Position numbers and translations under genes: made by a program. Positions 1 through 8,593 of a stretch of 63,682 nt of DNA are shown piece after piece (the first letter of the stretch is position 1; each line of letters opens with the position of its first letter). The DNA lies in contig NZ_JAGIQL010000017.1 of the NCBI RefSeq assembly GCF_017813245.1, positions 1 through 63,682 of the forward strand, written 5' to 3'. The notes under the pieces were generated by a model. That model saw only the letters and a program-made list of their open reading frames with translations, was not told the DNA's origin and ran no database searches. This DNA is from Streptomyces montanisoli (GTDB lineage: Bacteria; Actinomycetota; Actinomycetes; Streptomycetales; Streptomycetaceae).

Positions 1-312
1 GCCGCTCGGCACCTGCGCCGCCGCCGCGCCGTCAGGCCCCGGGCCTTGGCCTTCCGTCCCGGGCGACGGCTGCTGCGATTGCGCGTGCGCGCGCGCCCTG
101 GGCTGCTCCTGCCGCGCCGCCTGCGCCTGCGGGCCTTCCCCGGGCGCCTGCGGCGCCTGCTCCTGCGCCGGGCCGGGCGCCCGCCGCTCGGCGGACCCCT
201 CCCGCGGCAGCGGGCCCCGCGGCTGGTCAGGCCGCTGCCGCTCCTCCCGCGGGTCCCGCGGACCCTCCGGGCCCCGCGGCTCTCCGGTCTCCGGCCGTGC
301 CTGGTCCGGCAT
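1..312 (-). CDS. 5' part of a Pro/Gly/Gln-rich protein (runs off left edge)
   Basis: This is the start of a minus-strand gene that continues past the window edge. The ATG is at 312-310, preceded on its strand by GGGGAGAGG about nine bases upstream. The roughly 104 visible residues, beginning MPDQARPETGEPRGPEG, are low-complexity and made mostly of Pro, Gly, Gln, Arg, Ala and Glu. No signal peptide or membrane segment is visible in this part. Codon bias fits a real gene better than the plus-strand antisense frame, which would give an implausible Arg/Leu/Pro polymer. It lies downstream of the primase/polymerase-type gene on the same strand with a 144-base gap. I do not recognise the function; the ordered domain is presumably outside the window. 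Confidence 0.45.
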   Translation of the reverse strand, partial: MPDQARPETGEPRGPEGPRDPREERQRPDQPRGPLPREGSAERRAPGPAQEQAPQAPGEGPQAQAARQEQPRARAHAQSQQPSPGTEGQGPGPDGAAAAQVPSG

Positions 313-456
313 CCTGCTGCACCTCTCCCCGTGCGTCGCCCCCCGTGAACGGGCCCAGCGTATGCACCGTGCCCGCTCCTGGCATCGGCCCTCGGTGGGA
401 GAAGCGGGTGGAGAGCGGGTGGAGACATGCCCGGCGCGCACCACGCCACGGCCGGC

Positions 457-1119
457 TTACGACATTCGTGCCTCTTGTCCACAGGCGTACGCGAGCGGGC
501 TGATCATCTCATCGGCTTCCGGCAGCCAGCGGTTGGCCCGGGTGGGCCTGCGCGCCCACTGGACCGCGCCCATCCCGCCGATCCGCGTCGGCGGCGCCGC
601 GACGTAGTGCCCCTCGCCGCGCGGCACCAGGTCGATCGCCGTCGGCGACCAGCCGAGGGCGCGCACGAGACCGGCCGCCTTCGCGGCGGCGCCGGGCAGC
701 ACGAAGAAGAGCATCCTGCGATCGGGCGTGCGGGCCACAGGACCGAGCGGCAGCTCCATGCGCTCCATGCGCGCGAGCGCCAGGAAGCCCGCCGACTCCG
801 GCACGTCCAGCACGTCGAACGCGCGCCCCGTCGGCAGCAGGACCGAGGCCATCGGCTGCCGCGCCCAGAGCCTGCGCGCCGTGCTGCCGCTGCCGGTCGC
901 CTCCGTCGCCCAGCCGTCGCCCGCCGGGTGCGCGCCGGGAGCGGAGCACCGCGGCTGCCCGCAGGAGCAGGCCTCCGTGCCGCCGGCCGCCTCCAGCCAG
1001 GTCCCTGGGAAGACGTCCCAGTGGCGTTCCTCCGTGTACATCACGGCGCTGTCGAGGGGGAGTTCCGTGCGCTGACCGGGGATCCTGGCGGCGTCCTTGA
1101 CACCGATGCTCTCTTCCAC
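457..1119 (-). CDS. Bifunctional DNA primase/polymerase-family protein (stand-alone, about 220 aa)
   Basis: The protein resembles the small stand-alone actinobacterial proteins with a prim-pol N-terminal domain. Visible hallmarks are the HWDVFPGTWLEA segment and a cysteine cluster CSCGQPRCSAPGAHP, followed by a mixed alpha/beta region ending near QWARRPTRANRWLP. The role of these short chromosomal versions is not established, and replication activity should not be assumed. The start is uncertain: the frame is open to a GTG at 1143, but a GGGAG at 1135-1131 favours the GTG at 1119 (spacing 11) over the one at 1128 (spacing 2). It is divergent from the TPR regulator at 1459. Confidence 0.7.
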   Translation of the reverse strand: MEESIGVKDAARIPGQRTELPLDSAVMYTEERHWDVFPGTWLEAAGGTEACSCGQPRCSAPGAHPAGDGWATEATGSGSTARRLWARQPMASVLLPTGRAFDVLDVPESAGFLALARMERMELPLGPVARTPDRRMLFFVLPGAAAKAAGLVRALGWSPTAIDLVPRGEGHYVAAPPTRIGGMGAVQWARRPTRANRWLPEADEMISPLAYACGQEARMS

Positions 1120-1458
1120 GAACAGCACAACTCCCGCCACCACGCCGGGTTACGGCCTGGTACGGCGTGCGCCCCCGCTCGCGGAAGGGCCGAATCCGGC
1201 ATCCGGGGCGCACCGGTGCACTGCCGGGGGCGCGCGCGAGGCCGCGCCGCCGTGGCGGGTAACCCTCTGCGGGGACCTGACGCGCGGCCAGGGACGTGCA
1301 GTCCCGGACGCACCGGTCGGCACCAGCGTCCCAGGCGGCACCTCCGACACACCCGGTGAACAGCGCGAACGTCATCAATAACGCTGAACTTTCGCATTCT
1401 CCGCATATTCGCAGGGCAGTGTCACGGAGATGATCACTGCGGGCACAGGAGGCATTCC
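1120..1458. other. Divergent intergenic region between primase/polymerase-type gene and TPR regulator
   Basis: This 339-base region has no credible gene. Most is as GC-rich as its surroundings, but the last 85 bases contain the most AT-rich stretch here (about 1372-1412, including CATCAATAACG and GCATATTCGC), a likely promoter zone for the plus-strand regulator. AGGAGG at 1448-1453 is the ribosome binding site for its TTG start. Confidence 0.5.
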
Positions 1459-2841
1459 TTGGCAGCCAGACCTCTCGTCGCGCGCCAGCCGAACGAACGG
1501 CTCCAGGCGCTGATCCAGGAAGCGGCGTGCTCCAACGCCGGGCTCGCCCGGCGCGTCAACATGGTCGGCCACGAACGCGGCCTCGACCTGCGGTACGACA
1601 AGACGTCGGTGGCGCGGTGGCTGCGCGGCCAGCAGCCGCGCGGGCGCGCGCCCGGCATCGTCGCCGAGGCGCTCGGGCGCAAGCTCGGCCGTACGGTCAC
1701 GATCGACGAGATCGGCATGGCCAACGGCAAGCACCTCGCGTCGGGCGTGGGGCTGCAGTTCGCGCCCACGGTCGTCGGCGCGATCGAGCAGGTCTGCGAG
1801 TTGTGGCGCAGCGACGTGGGCCGCCGCGACTTCCTCGCCGGGTCGTCCGTCGCGTCGTCGGCGCTCGTCGAGCCCAGCAGGGACTGGCTGATCACCGGCG
1901 CCGACGCGGCCGTCGAGCGGTCGTCGGGCGCGCGCGTGGGGCACACGGACGTGGACGCCGTCGTGGCCATGACGGCGGCGCTCAACGACCTCGACCACCG
2001 TTTCGGCAGCGGACACGTGCGTCCCGTCGTCGTGCACTACCTCAACAGCGTCGTGTCGGGGCTGCTGGCGGGGTCGTACCCGGACGCCGTCGGCAGACGC
2101 CTCTTCGCGGCCGTCGCGCGCCTGACGGAGCTCGCCGGGTACATGGCCGTCGACACCGGCCAGCCGGGCCTCGCGCAGCGCTACTACATCCAGGCGCTGC
2201 GGCTGGCCCAGGCGTCGGGCGACCGCGGCTACGGCGGATATGTGCTGGCGGCGTCGATGAGCCATCTCGCCGCGCAGCTCGGCAACCCGCGCGAGATCAC
2301 CCAGCTGGCCAGGGCGGCGCAGGAGGGCGCACGGGGGCACGTGCCGGAGCGCGCGCTCGCCATGTTCTACGCGGCGGAGGCGAGAGGGCACGCCCTCATG
2401 GGCGACGCGCACCTCTGCCAGGAGGTCGCGAACAGGGCGCAGACCGCGCTCGACAGGGCGGGTGACGACCCGGCGGACGACCCGGACTGGATCGCCCACT
2501 TCGACCAGGCCTACCTGGCGGACGAGTTGGCGCACTGCTACCGCGACCTCGGACGCCCCCAGGCGGCGGCCCAGCACGCGCGCGACGCGCTCGAAGGCCA
2601 CCCGGAGACGCGCGCGCGGCGCAGGGCCATCGGCCTCGTGGTGCTCGCGACGGCGCAGGTCCAGCAGCGCGAGGTGGAGGAGGCGTGCAGGACGGGCGCG
2701 CAGGCGGCCGACCTCCTCGGCACGCTGCGCTCCAGCCGCGGCACGGAGTACCTGGAGGACCTGCGGCTGCGCCTGGAGCCTTACGGGAGCGAGCCGGTGG
2801 TGCGGGAGTTCGCCGCGGAGATGGAGGTGCACGTCGCGTGA
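1459..2841 (+). CDS. HTH/TPR transcriptional regulator, NsdA-like
   Basis: This 460-residue cytosolic protein has an N-terminal helix-turn-helix-like region (about residues 8-60, including NAGLARRVN and KTSVARWLRG) and a long alpha-helical region with TPR-like repeats (about 210-440, for example QPGLAQRYYIQALRLAQ). This layout matches the Streptomyces family that includes NsdA, a negative regulator of sporulation and antibiotic production. I recognise the family but cannot show orthology, so no symbol is given. The start is TTG at 1459, supported by AGGAGG at 1448-1453; the next in-frame ATG would cut into the HTH. A rare TTG start suggests low translation. The 163-base gap to the next gene has no clear terminator. 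Confidence 0.75.
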   Translation: MAARPLVARQPNERLQALIQEAACSNAGLARRVNMVGHERGLDLRYDKTSVARWLRGQQPRGRAPGIVAEALGRKLGRTVTIDEIGMANGKHLASGVGLQFAPTVVGAIEQVCELWRSDVGRRDFLAGSSVASSALVEPSRDWLITGADAAVERSSGARVGHTDVDAVVAMTAALNDLDHRFGSGHVRPVVVHYLNSVVSGLLAGSYPDAVGRRLFAAVARLTELAGYMAVDTGQPGLAQRYYIQALRLAQASGDRGYGGYVLAASMSHLAAQLGNPREITQLARAAQEGARGHVPERALAMFYAAEARGHALMGDAHLCQEVANRAQTALDRAGDDPADDPDWIAHFDQAYLADELAHCYRDLGRPQAAAQHARDALEGHPETRARRRAIGLVVLATAQVQQREVEEACRTGAQAADLLGTLRSSRGTEYLEDLRLRLEPYGSEPVVREFAAEMEVHVA

Positions 2842-3004
2842 GGCGCGGGCCCAGGCCGTGCGGGTGGACGGACGGGGAGACGGGCGGGAGACGGGCGGGG
2901 GACGTTCGTCACGTGAGGCGGCGCCCGTGGCAGAGCGCTGGATTCACCCGGTAGCGTGAGCCGACGGTTCCGAAGGTCCACACGTTCCACACGTAGGAGT
3001 CCTG

Positions 3005-4738
3005 GTGACGCACGGCGGGCAAGGGGATGAGCGGGTCGCGCCCGGAGGCGAGCAGCCGTGGGCGCAGCCCTGGCACGCGTCCGGCGACGACCCGAACGGC
3101 CCGGGAGGGCAGCCGCTGCCCGCCTACCAGGACACGCGCGACGGCCGGCCCGAGGACGGCCCGCAGCACGGCCAGGGCGGCCAGGGCGGCCAGGGGCGGC
3201 ACGGCAGGCACGCCCAGCCGTCGTACGGCGATGCCCCTGGCGACGCGCCGTACGGGGGCGGCGGCGGCCAGTCCTTCCAGGGCAGGCTCTACGAAAGCCC
3301 GTCCTACCCGCAGGACTCGGGCCCGTCCGGCCCGTCCGGCCCGTCCGGCCCGACCGGCTCGTCCGGGCCTGCCGACCCGTCCGCACCGTCGCAGCTGTCC
3401 CAGGCGTCCTACGGGTACGGCGCCGGCGCGCAGCCCCTGCCCGAGGAGAGCGCCGCCCCCGGCAGCGCCGACGCGACGCGGTTCCTGCCGCCCGTGCCCG
3501 GCGCGGGCGTCCCCATGCCGCCGGGCGGCGACTCGGCGGCCACGCAGTTCATCCCGCCGTTCCCGCAGCAGGACCCGGCGGCCCATCAGCCGATCCCGCA
3601 GCCGGGCTTCCCGCAGCCGGAGCCCCAGCAGCCGGGCCCCCAGCACCCGGACGCGCAGGCCACGCAGTTCATCGCGCCCGTGCCGCCGCAGGACCCGCAC
3701 ACGCCGCCGCCCGGCGGCGCCTACGGTGCGGGCCCCGGCGGCGAGGAGCCGCCCAGGCAGCCGCCCGCCGAGTTCGACAACCTCTTCCGCAACGGCAACG
3801 GCAACGGCGGGCCGGCGTCCGGCGGACGCATAGGCCAGGCGAGGCAGGTCAGCCTCGCCGCACCGCAGAACGCCGACGCCACGCAGCACTTGCCGCAATT
3901 CGACGGCTACGACGCCGGCGGCCCCCAGCAGGCCCCCGGTTACGGGTACCCCCAGCCCCCCGCGTACCAGCAGACGTCCGGCTACGGGTACCCCCACCCC
4001 GCCGCCCATCAGCAGACGTCCGGCTACGGATACCCCCAGTCCTCCGGCTACGACACCCCGCCGCCCGGCGGCCAGGGCGACTACCGCGACGGCGGCAGCA
4101 GCAGGCCGGGCCGCAAGAAGTCGCCGGCGATCCTCATCGGTGCCGTCGCCGTGGTCGCCGTCGTGGGCTTCGGCGTCGGCGCGCTGCTGAGCAGCGGCGG
4201 CGGGGACGGGAAGAAGGGCGACGCGACGGTAGCCGCCGACTCCTCCGCGTCGGCGGGCAGCGGCAAGTCGGCCCCGGCCGACCCGGCGCAGCCCCAGGCC
4301 AAGGCGCTCGACCAGCTCCTCGCGGACAGCAACGACAGCCGTGAGGCCGTGATCGGCGCGGTCGGCGACATCAAGACGTGCAAGAACCTGGACGGCGCGG
4401 CGTCCGACCTGCGTGACGCGGCGAAGCAGCGCCGCGGCCTGGCGGACCGGCTGGACAAGCTCGCGATCGACAAGCTCCCCGACCACGACCAGCTGGCGTC
4501 CGCCCTCACGGCCGGCTGGAAGGCGTCGGCGGCCGCCGACGACCACTACGCGACCTGGGCCCAGCAGGCCAAGAGCCACAAGGTGTGCAAGCACGGCAGC
4601 GCGCGCAGGACCTCGGCGGCGGCCCAGGGCGACAGGTCGAGCGGAGAGGCGACGACGGCGAAGAAGCAGGCCGCCAAGTTGTGGAACGTCATCGCGGCCA
4701 AGTACGGCCTCAAGCAGCGCTCGTCCGCTGATCTGTAG
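3005..4738 (+). CDS. Pro/Gln/Gly-rich single-pass membrane protein with ATQFIPP-type repeats
   Basis: The start is GTG 3005, with AGGAG ten bases upstream. The 577-residue protein has a disordered cytoplasmic N-terminal region of about 370 residues containing GPSGPSGPSG, recurring ATRFLPP/ATQFIPP/ATQFIAP motifs and GYGYP-type tandem repeats. One membrane helix follows (about 376-400, AILIGAVAVVAVVGFGVGALL), then an Ala/Lys-rich, mostly helical external domain of about 175 residues with two cysteines (KTCKN and HKVCKHG) that could form a disulfide. The topology resembles actinobacterial envelope or signalling proteins with a Pro-rich cytoplasmic arm. Function is unknown. It follows the TPR regulator on the same strand. 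Confidence 0.7.
   Translation: MTHGGQGDERVAPGGEQPWAQPWHASGDDPNGPGGQPLPAYQDTRDGRPEDGPQHGQGGQGGQGRHGRHAQPSYGDAPGDAPYGGGGGQSFQGRLYESPSYPQDSGPSGPSGPSGPTGSSGPADPSAPSQLSQASYGYGAGAQPLPEESAAPGSADATRFLPPVPGAGVPMPPGGDSAATQFIPPFPQQDPAAHQPIPQPGFPQPEPQQPGPQHPDAQATQFIAPVPPQDPHTPPPGGAYGAGPGGEEPPRQPPAEFDNLFRNGNGNGGPASGGRIGQARQVSLAAPQNADATQHLPQFDGYDAGGPQQAPGYGYPQPPAYQQTSGYGYPHPAAHQQTSGYGYPQSSGYDTPPPGGQGDYRDGGSSRPGRKKSPAILIGAVAVVAVVGFGVGALLSSGGGDGKKGDATVAADSSASAGSGKSAPADPAQPQAKALDQLLADSNDSREAVIGAVGDIKTCKNLDGAASDLRDAAKQRRGLADRLDKLAIDKLPDHDQLASALTAGWKASAAADDHYATWAQQAKSHKVCKHGSARRTSAAAQGDRSSGEATTAKKQAAKLWNVIAAKYGLKQRSSADL
3938..4036 (+). repeat. 42-bp in-frame tandem repeat (GYGYPxPxAxQQTS)
   Basis: Two consecutive 42-base units (3938-3979 and 3980-4021) and a partial third encode 14-residue repeats beginning GYGYP and ending QQTS, just before the membrane helix of the Pro-rich protein. 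Copy number may vary between strains. Confidence 0.8.
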
Positions 4739-4792
4739 CGCGGGGCGGATCTGTAGCGCGGGGCCCGGCGTGTCCCCGCGCTGGGTGCGCTC

Positions 4793-5284
4793 TCACCGCT
4801 CCAGAAAGCCGGACGCCCACCCGGCGGCCAGCGCGCAGAGCACCGGCACCACGAGCAGCGCCACCCCCATCGGCCACGGGAACGGCCCTCGCGGCCGCTC
4901 CACCTGACGCGGCGTGAACGCCTTCGTCGTGGCCGCCTTCGTCCCCCGCGTCGACAGCGGCGTCAAGGCGCTCACCAGCACGAGCAGCGCCTCGCGCCAC
5001 CGCAGCCGCTCATCGCCCTTCACGGGGAGCGTCCACGACGACGTCCACCGGCGGAACGGCAGCAGCGCCAGCACGGTCCCCCACAGGAACCCGGCGCCGC
5101 CCGCGAACGACTCGGACCACGGAACCTGCGCGCCGAACCGCAGGACCAGCACGAGGCCTGCGAGCACCGGCGCTGACAGCGCCGGTATCCACCGCTCCCC
5201 GCGTACCGGCAGCCACCGCAGCAGCACGCAGGTGAGCACCACGTTCGGCACCAGCGCGATGGCGGCCCAAAGGATGTACGGCAC
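4793..5284 (-). CDS. Small multi-pass membrane protein, unknown function
   Basis: This is a 163-residue hydrophobic protein with four or five predicted membrane helices (YILWAAIALVPNVVLTCVLL, WIPALSAPVLAGLVLVL, FLWGTVLALLPF, MGVALLVVPVLCALAAGW) and a basic loop with RGTKAATTKAF. The chosen start is GTG 5284, preceded by a purine-rich GGAGAAAGAGAG; the longer upstream frame encodes unlikely Arg-rich sequence. It lies 41 bases downstream of the 129-residue membrane protein on the same strand, and both follow the ALF-repeat gene, so the three probably formed one transcription unit. I recognise no family. A role as a partner or immunity protein for the ALF protein is only a guess from position. 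Confidence 0.65.
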   Translation of the reverse strand: MPYILWAAIALVPNVVLTCVLLRWLPVRGERWIPALSAPVLAGLVLVLRFGAQVPWSESFAGGAGFLWGTVLALLPFRRWTSSWTLPVKGDERLRWREALLVLVSALTPLSTRGTKAATTKAFTPRQVERPRGPFPWPMGVALLVVPVLCALAAGWASGFLER

Positions 5285-5325
5285 TTCGGCTCTCTTTCTC
5301 CAGGGGCGCGTCCGCCCGCTGCCGG

Positions 5326-5715
5326 TCAGTGGACGAGGAACGCCACACCGACGACGACGAGCGCGAAGGTGCCCACGAAGAGCCAGCCGTACTTGGTGGC
5401 CTTCGCCTCCACGCCCATCGCCTTCCCCTCGCGGCGCAGGGCGATCTGCCGTCTCATCCATGGCATGTAGATGAGCCCCGTGATTGCCGCGCTGAGTGCC
5501 GCCAACGTGTACATGTACGACGCCTCGTGTGCGGACTCACCCACTGCCAACGTACGGCCGAGCACGTAGGCGAGGCCTACGCAAGGGGGCACCACGAGCG
5601 CGTACAACCGCTTCCGCCACGTCTGGCACAGGCTCGCGATCACGACTCCCATGGCCAGCCCGGCGAGGACGGCGAATATCCACCACCCCGTGTCCGACAT
5701 ATCGGGTGTCAGCAT
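5326..5715 (-). CDS. Small four-helix membrane protein, unknown function
   Basis: This 129-residue protein has four hydrophobic segments (WWIFAVLAGLAMGVVIASL, LYALVVPPCVGLAYVLG, YMYTLAALSAAITGLIY, YGWLFVGTFALVVVGVAFLV) and a basic loop after the third (WMRRQIALRREGK). The ATG at 5715 is preceded by AAGGAAAGG. It sits 78 bases downstream of the ALF-repeat gene stop and 41 bases upstream of the next membrane protein, all on the minus strand. No family is recognised. Confidence 0.65.
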   Translation of the reverse strand: MLTPDMSDTGWWIFAVLAGLAMGVVIASLCQTWRKRLYALVVPPCVGLAYVLGRTLAVGESAHEASYMYTLAALSAAITGLIYMPWMRRQIALRREGKAMGVEAKATKYGWLFVGTFALVVVGVAFLVH

Positions 5716-5793
5716 GTGCCTTTCCTTGCTGCTCGGCGAAGTGAAGGGGAGCGGGGAGGGGCGGCGCGGCGGCCGCCCTCCCCGCCGGCTGGA

Positions 5794-7935
5794 TCAGCCC
5801 CAGCTCAGCCAGCCGATGACGGTCGTGACCCCCTCGGTGGCCTTGTGCACCAGCTTGCCGCCGAACTCCTCCGCCGCCCCGCCGCCGAACTTCCTCAGGA
5901 GGGCCCCCTGGCCCATGAAGATCCCGTCGACGAGGAACATCCCGAGCGACTCCTGGAACTCGCTGCTGGTCCAGCCGTCGGCGAACCCTGTCAGGACGGT
6001 GCTCACCCCGTGGATGCCCCAGGCGGCCACACCCACGCCGAGCGCCACGGCTTCCGCGGCGCCGTCGAGCGGCGGCGGGAGGAACGCGCCGCCGATGGCG
6101 ATCCCGAGGCCGGCCGTGCCCACCAGCGTGCTCCAGTGGTGGGTGACCTCGGCCCAGTCCTTCGCGCTGCCGATGTCCTCGGGCCAGATCCCCCAGTCCT
6201 CGTACCAGGGCTTGTCCTCTTCCTCGGTCTGCGAGGGGTTCGTGCCGTCCGCGTAATGCTGCTTGGCCTCCTCCGCGGCCTTCTTCGCAGCCGCGGCCGC
6301 CTCGGCCTTCGCCTTGTCCGTCGCGATCTTGCGGGCGTCGCTCGCGGCTGCCGCGGCGGCCTGCGCGTCCTTGCCCGCCTGTACGGCGGAGGCACGCGCC
6401 GCCGCGGCCGAGGACTGCGCGTTCGCCGCGTACGAGACCGCCTGCTGGGCGGAGGCGGCGGCCTGGCGCATCGACCAGTTCGCCGTGCGGGCCGCGCCCC
6501 GGGCGACCTTCGCCGCCTCCTTGGCGGTCGCGGCGGACTTCGCCGCGTCGGCCGCGGACTTGTCCGCCGCGTCAGCGTTGTCCTTGGCCTCCTGCGCGGA
6601 GTTGGCGGCGTCATCCGCGTAACCCTGCGCCGCTGCCGCCCACTCGGCCGCCTCCTGGGCCGCGTCGTTGGCCTCCTTCGCCGCCTTCGTCGCGAGCGCG
6701 GCGTCCTGCTGGGCGGTGAACGCGATCTTCGCCGCGTGCGCGATGGAGGCGCGGACGGCGGCGACGTGGGTGGCGTCGTCCTGGTCGAGGCGCGCGATGT
6801 CGAACTGGTCGTGGACGATGAAGTTGCGCCGCATCCGCGCGGAGCCCTCCAGCACGATCTGCGCCGCCGACTTCATGTAGGCGCCGCCGGTGCCGAGCAG
6901 GCGGAATACCTCGACCTGGTCGTCCTTCTTGATCGCGTCGATCAGATCGATCGTGAGGAACCGGTGCAGCGCCTGGGCGCTTCCGTCGTCGAGCGCCGCC
7001 TCCGCTCCCGCCTTCACGGCCGTGCCCGGGTTGCCGCCCAGAAGCGCGAACACCTTGAGGCGGTTGTCGCCCACGGCTGCCTCGACCGCGCCGGACTCGA
7101 GGAAGACGCGGGCGGCGTCGGGGTCGTCGCTCGCCAACGCGTCCGCGGCCGCTGCGGACACGGCCGCCGTCGACACCTTGGCGACGGACAGCACCGTCTC
7201 GCGGTCGTCCTGACGCTCGGCGATGGCCCGGTCGGTCTCCAGCCAGTTGACCACGTCCTCGTCCGCGCCCCCGAGGGCGAAGGCGGCGGCCTGGCTGGTC
7301 CACGTGCCGGTGGAGTCGAGGAGCAGGACCGCGGCCTTGCGGCCGTTCACGACGGCCGTAGGGGTGTCCTTGGCCTGGAGCGCCGACTCGGCCGCCGCGA
7401 CGGCGTCCTTGACGTCCTGTGAGGTCTTCTCAGCCTGCGTGCGCTGCCTGTCGGTCCTCGCCGTGTCGTCGGTCTCGGCCTGCGCCAGGATGCGCGCCTG
7501 TTCGACGCCGGTCTCCGTGTCCTGGGCGATGCGGTCGGCGTCCGCGGCGCGCGCGGCCTTCTCCACGTCCGTGGCCTCGTTGACCGCGTCCGTGGCCGTC
7601 TTGGCCGCCTCCACCGCGGCAGCGGCGTACGCGGTCGACCGCTTGGCGTACTCGACGGCCTCGCCGGCGTGTTCCGCGGCCTCGTCGGCGGCGTCCGCGG
7701 CGGCGTCCGCGTGGTCGGCCGCGCTGTTGGCGGCGTCGCGCGCGACACGTGCCGATGAGGCAGCCTTGTTCGCCAGGGACTGGGCTGTGCTCGCCGCCTT
7801 GGTGGCACGCGCAGCGGCCGCGTTCGCCTCGGCTGCGGCCTGCCGCGCCGCGGCGGCCTCCGACTTGGCGACGCCGGCCGAAGTGGCGGCGTCCGCGGCG
7901 GCGTTGGCGGCGGCCGCGGCGTTCTGCGCGGCGCT
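5794..7935 (-). pseudogene. ALF-repeat, alanine-rich coiled-coil protein, 5'-truncated
   Basis: About 713 codons of the C-terminal part survive. In order they show a long Ala-rich coiled coil (NAAADAATSAGVAKSEAAAA and onward), short ALF repeats with the typical FLESGAVEAAVGDNRLKVFALL pattern cut here to key elements FLESG and ALLGGNPG, a second Ala-rich coiled coil, an acidic Trp-rich linker (KPWYEDWGIWPEDIG), and a glycine-rich hydrophobic C-terminal domain ending GWLSWG. Family members are large and normally begin with a signal peptide. Here the frame runs on to 8253, but codons beyond about 7935 are antisense to an ABC permease, so the true 5' end is lost. Two small membrane protein genes follow. 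The function of ALF proteins is unclear. Confidence 0.7.
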
Positions 7936-7936
7936 G

Positions 7937-8593
7937 GTGGCCGGCACCCTGGCGATCGGCCTGGGCACCGCGGTGATGCTGCGCGGTCTCGGGCGGTTCG
8001 CCCGTACCGCCGTGACGCTCACACTGATCGCCTCGTGGGCCATGCCCAACGTCGCGGCGACGCTGGTGTGGCAGTGGCTCTTCCAGCCCGGGTACGGCGT
8101 GGTCAACTGGTGCCTCACGCGGCTGGGCTGGTTCGGCGATCTGACCCAGCACGACTGGACCGCCCACTCCCTGACCGCGTTCGCCATGGTCTGGCTGCTG
8201 GTGGTGTGGCAGTCGGTGCCGTTCGTCGCCCTGACGCTGTACGCCGGTCTCACGCAGATCCCGCGCGCCTACTACGAGGCCGCGTCGCTCGACGGCGCGG
8301 GCGCGTGGCGCTCGTTCCGCGTCATCACCGTGCCGTTCCTGCGTCCGGTGCTCGGCCTGGTCACCGTCCTGTCCGTCATCTGGGACTTCAACGTCTTCAA
8401 CCAGTTGTGGATCCTGACGCAGGGCGGGCCCGGCGGGTCCACCACGACCCTCGGCGTGTGGTCCTTCACCAAGGCGTTCAGTTCCAGCTCCTTCGGGCAG
8501 GGCGCGGCGATCGCCGTCTTCTCGGTCGCCGTCCTCGCGGTCCTCACCGCCGTTCACGTACGCGGTCTGGTGCGCGCCGGGGAGGAGTGGTGA
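7937..8593 (+). pseudogene. Sugar ABC transporter permease (MalF/DasB-type), 5'-truncated
   Basis: The surviving 218 codons match the C-terminal two-thirds of a carbohydrate ABC permease, from LAIGLGTAVMLRGLGRF through WAMPNVAATLVWQWLFQPG. The coupling EAA loop is intact (YYEAASLDGAGAWRSF), as is the final helix to RAGEEW. The first 80-100 residues, including the first membrane helix, are absent; upstream sequence switches to the ALF-repeat gene on the opposite strand. The plus frame stays open back to 7223 only because it is antisense to that gene, so a 456-residue call would be an artefact. The stop overlaps the next permease start by four bases (GTGA), as in an intact operon. The binding-protein gene expected upstream is missing. 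Confidence 0.75.

Noticed and set aside
46..348. Plus-strand Arg/Leu/Pro-rich frame at the left edge
   Set aside because: It is antisense to the Pro/Gln-rich minus-strand gene and has the composition typical of GC-rich shadows.
2909..4594. 561-residue minus-strand open frame
   Set aside because: It is antisense to the Pro/Gln-rich membrane protein; repeats on the sense strand create the repeated antisense sequence.
7223..7936. 5' extension of the permease frame on the plus strand
   Set aside because: This part is antisense to the ALF-repeat coding sequence; its Ala/Ser-rich translation has no permease features.
7936..8253. 5' extension of the ALF-repeat frame on the minus strand
   Set aside because: It is antisense to the permease, with no signal peptide or repeat pattern.
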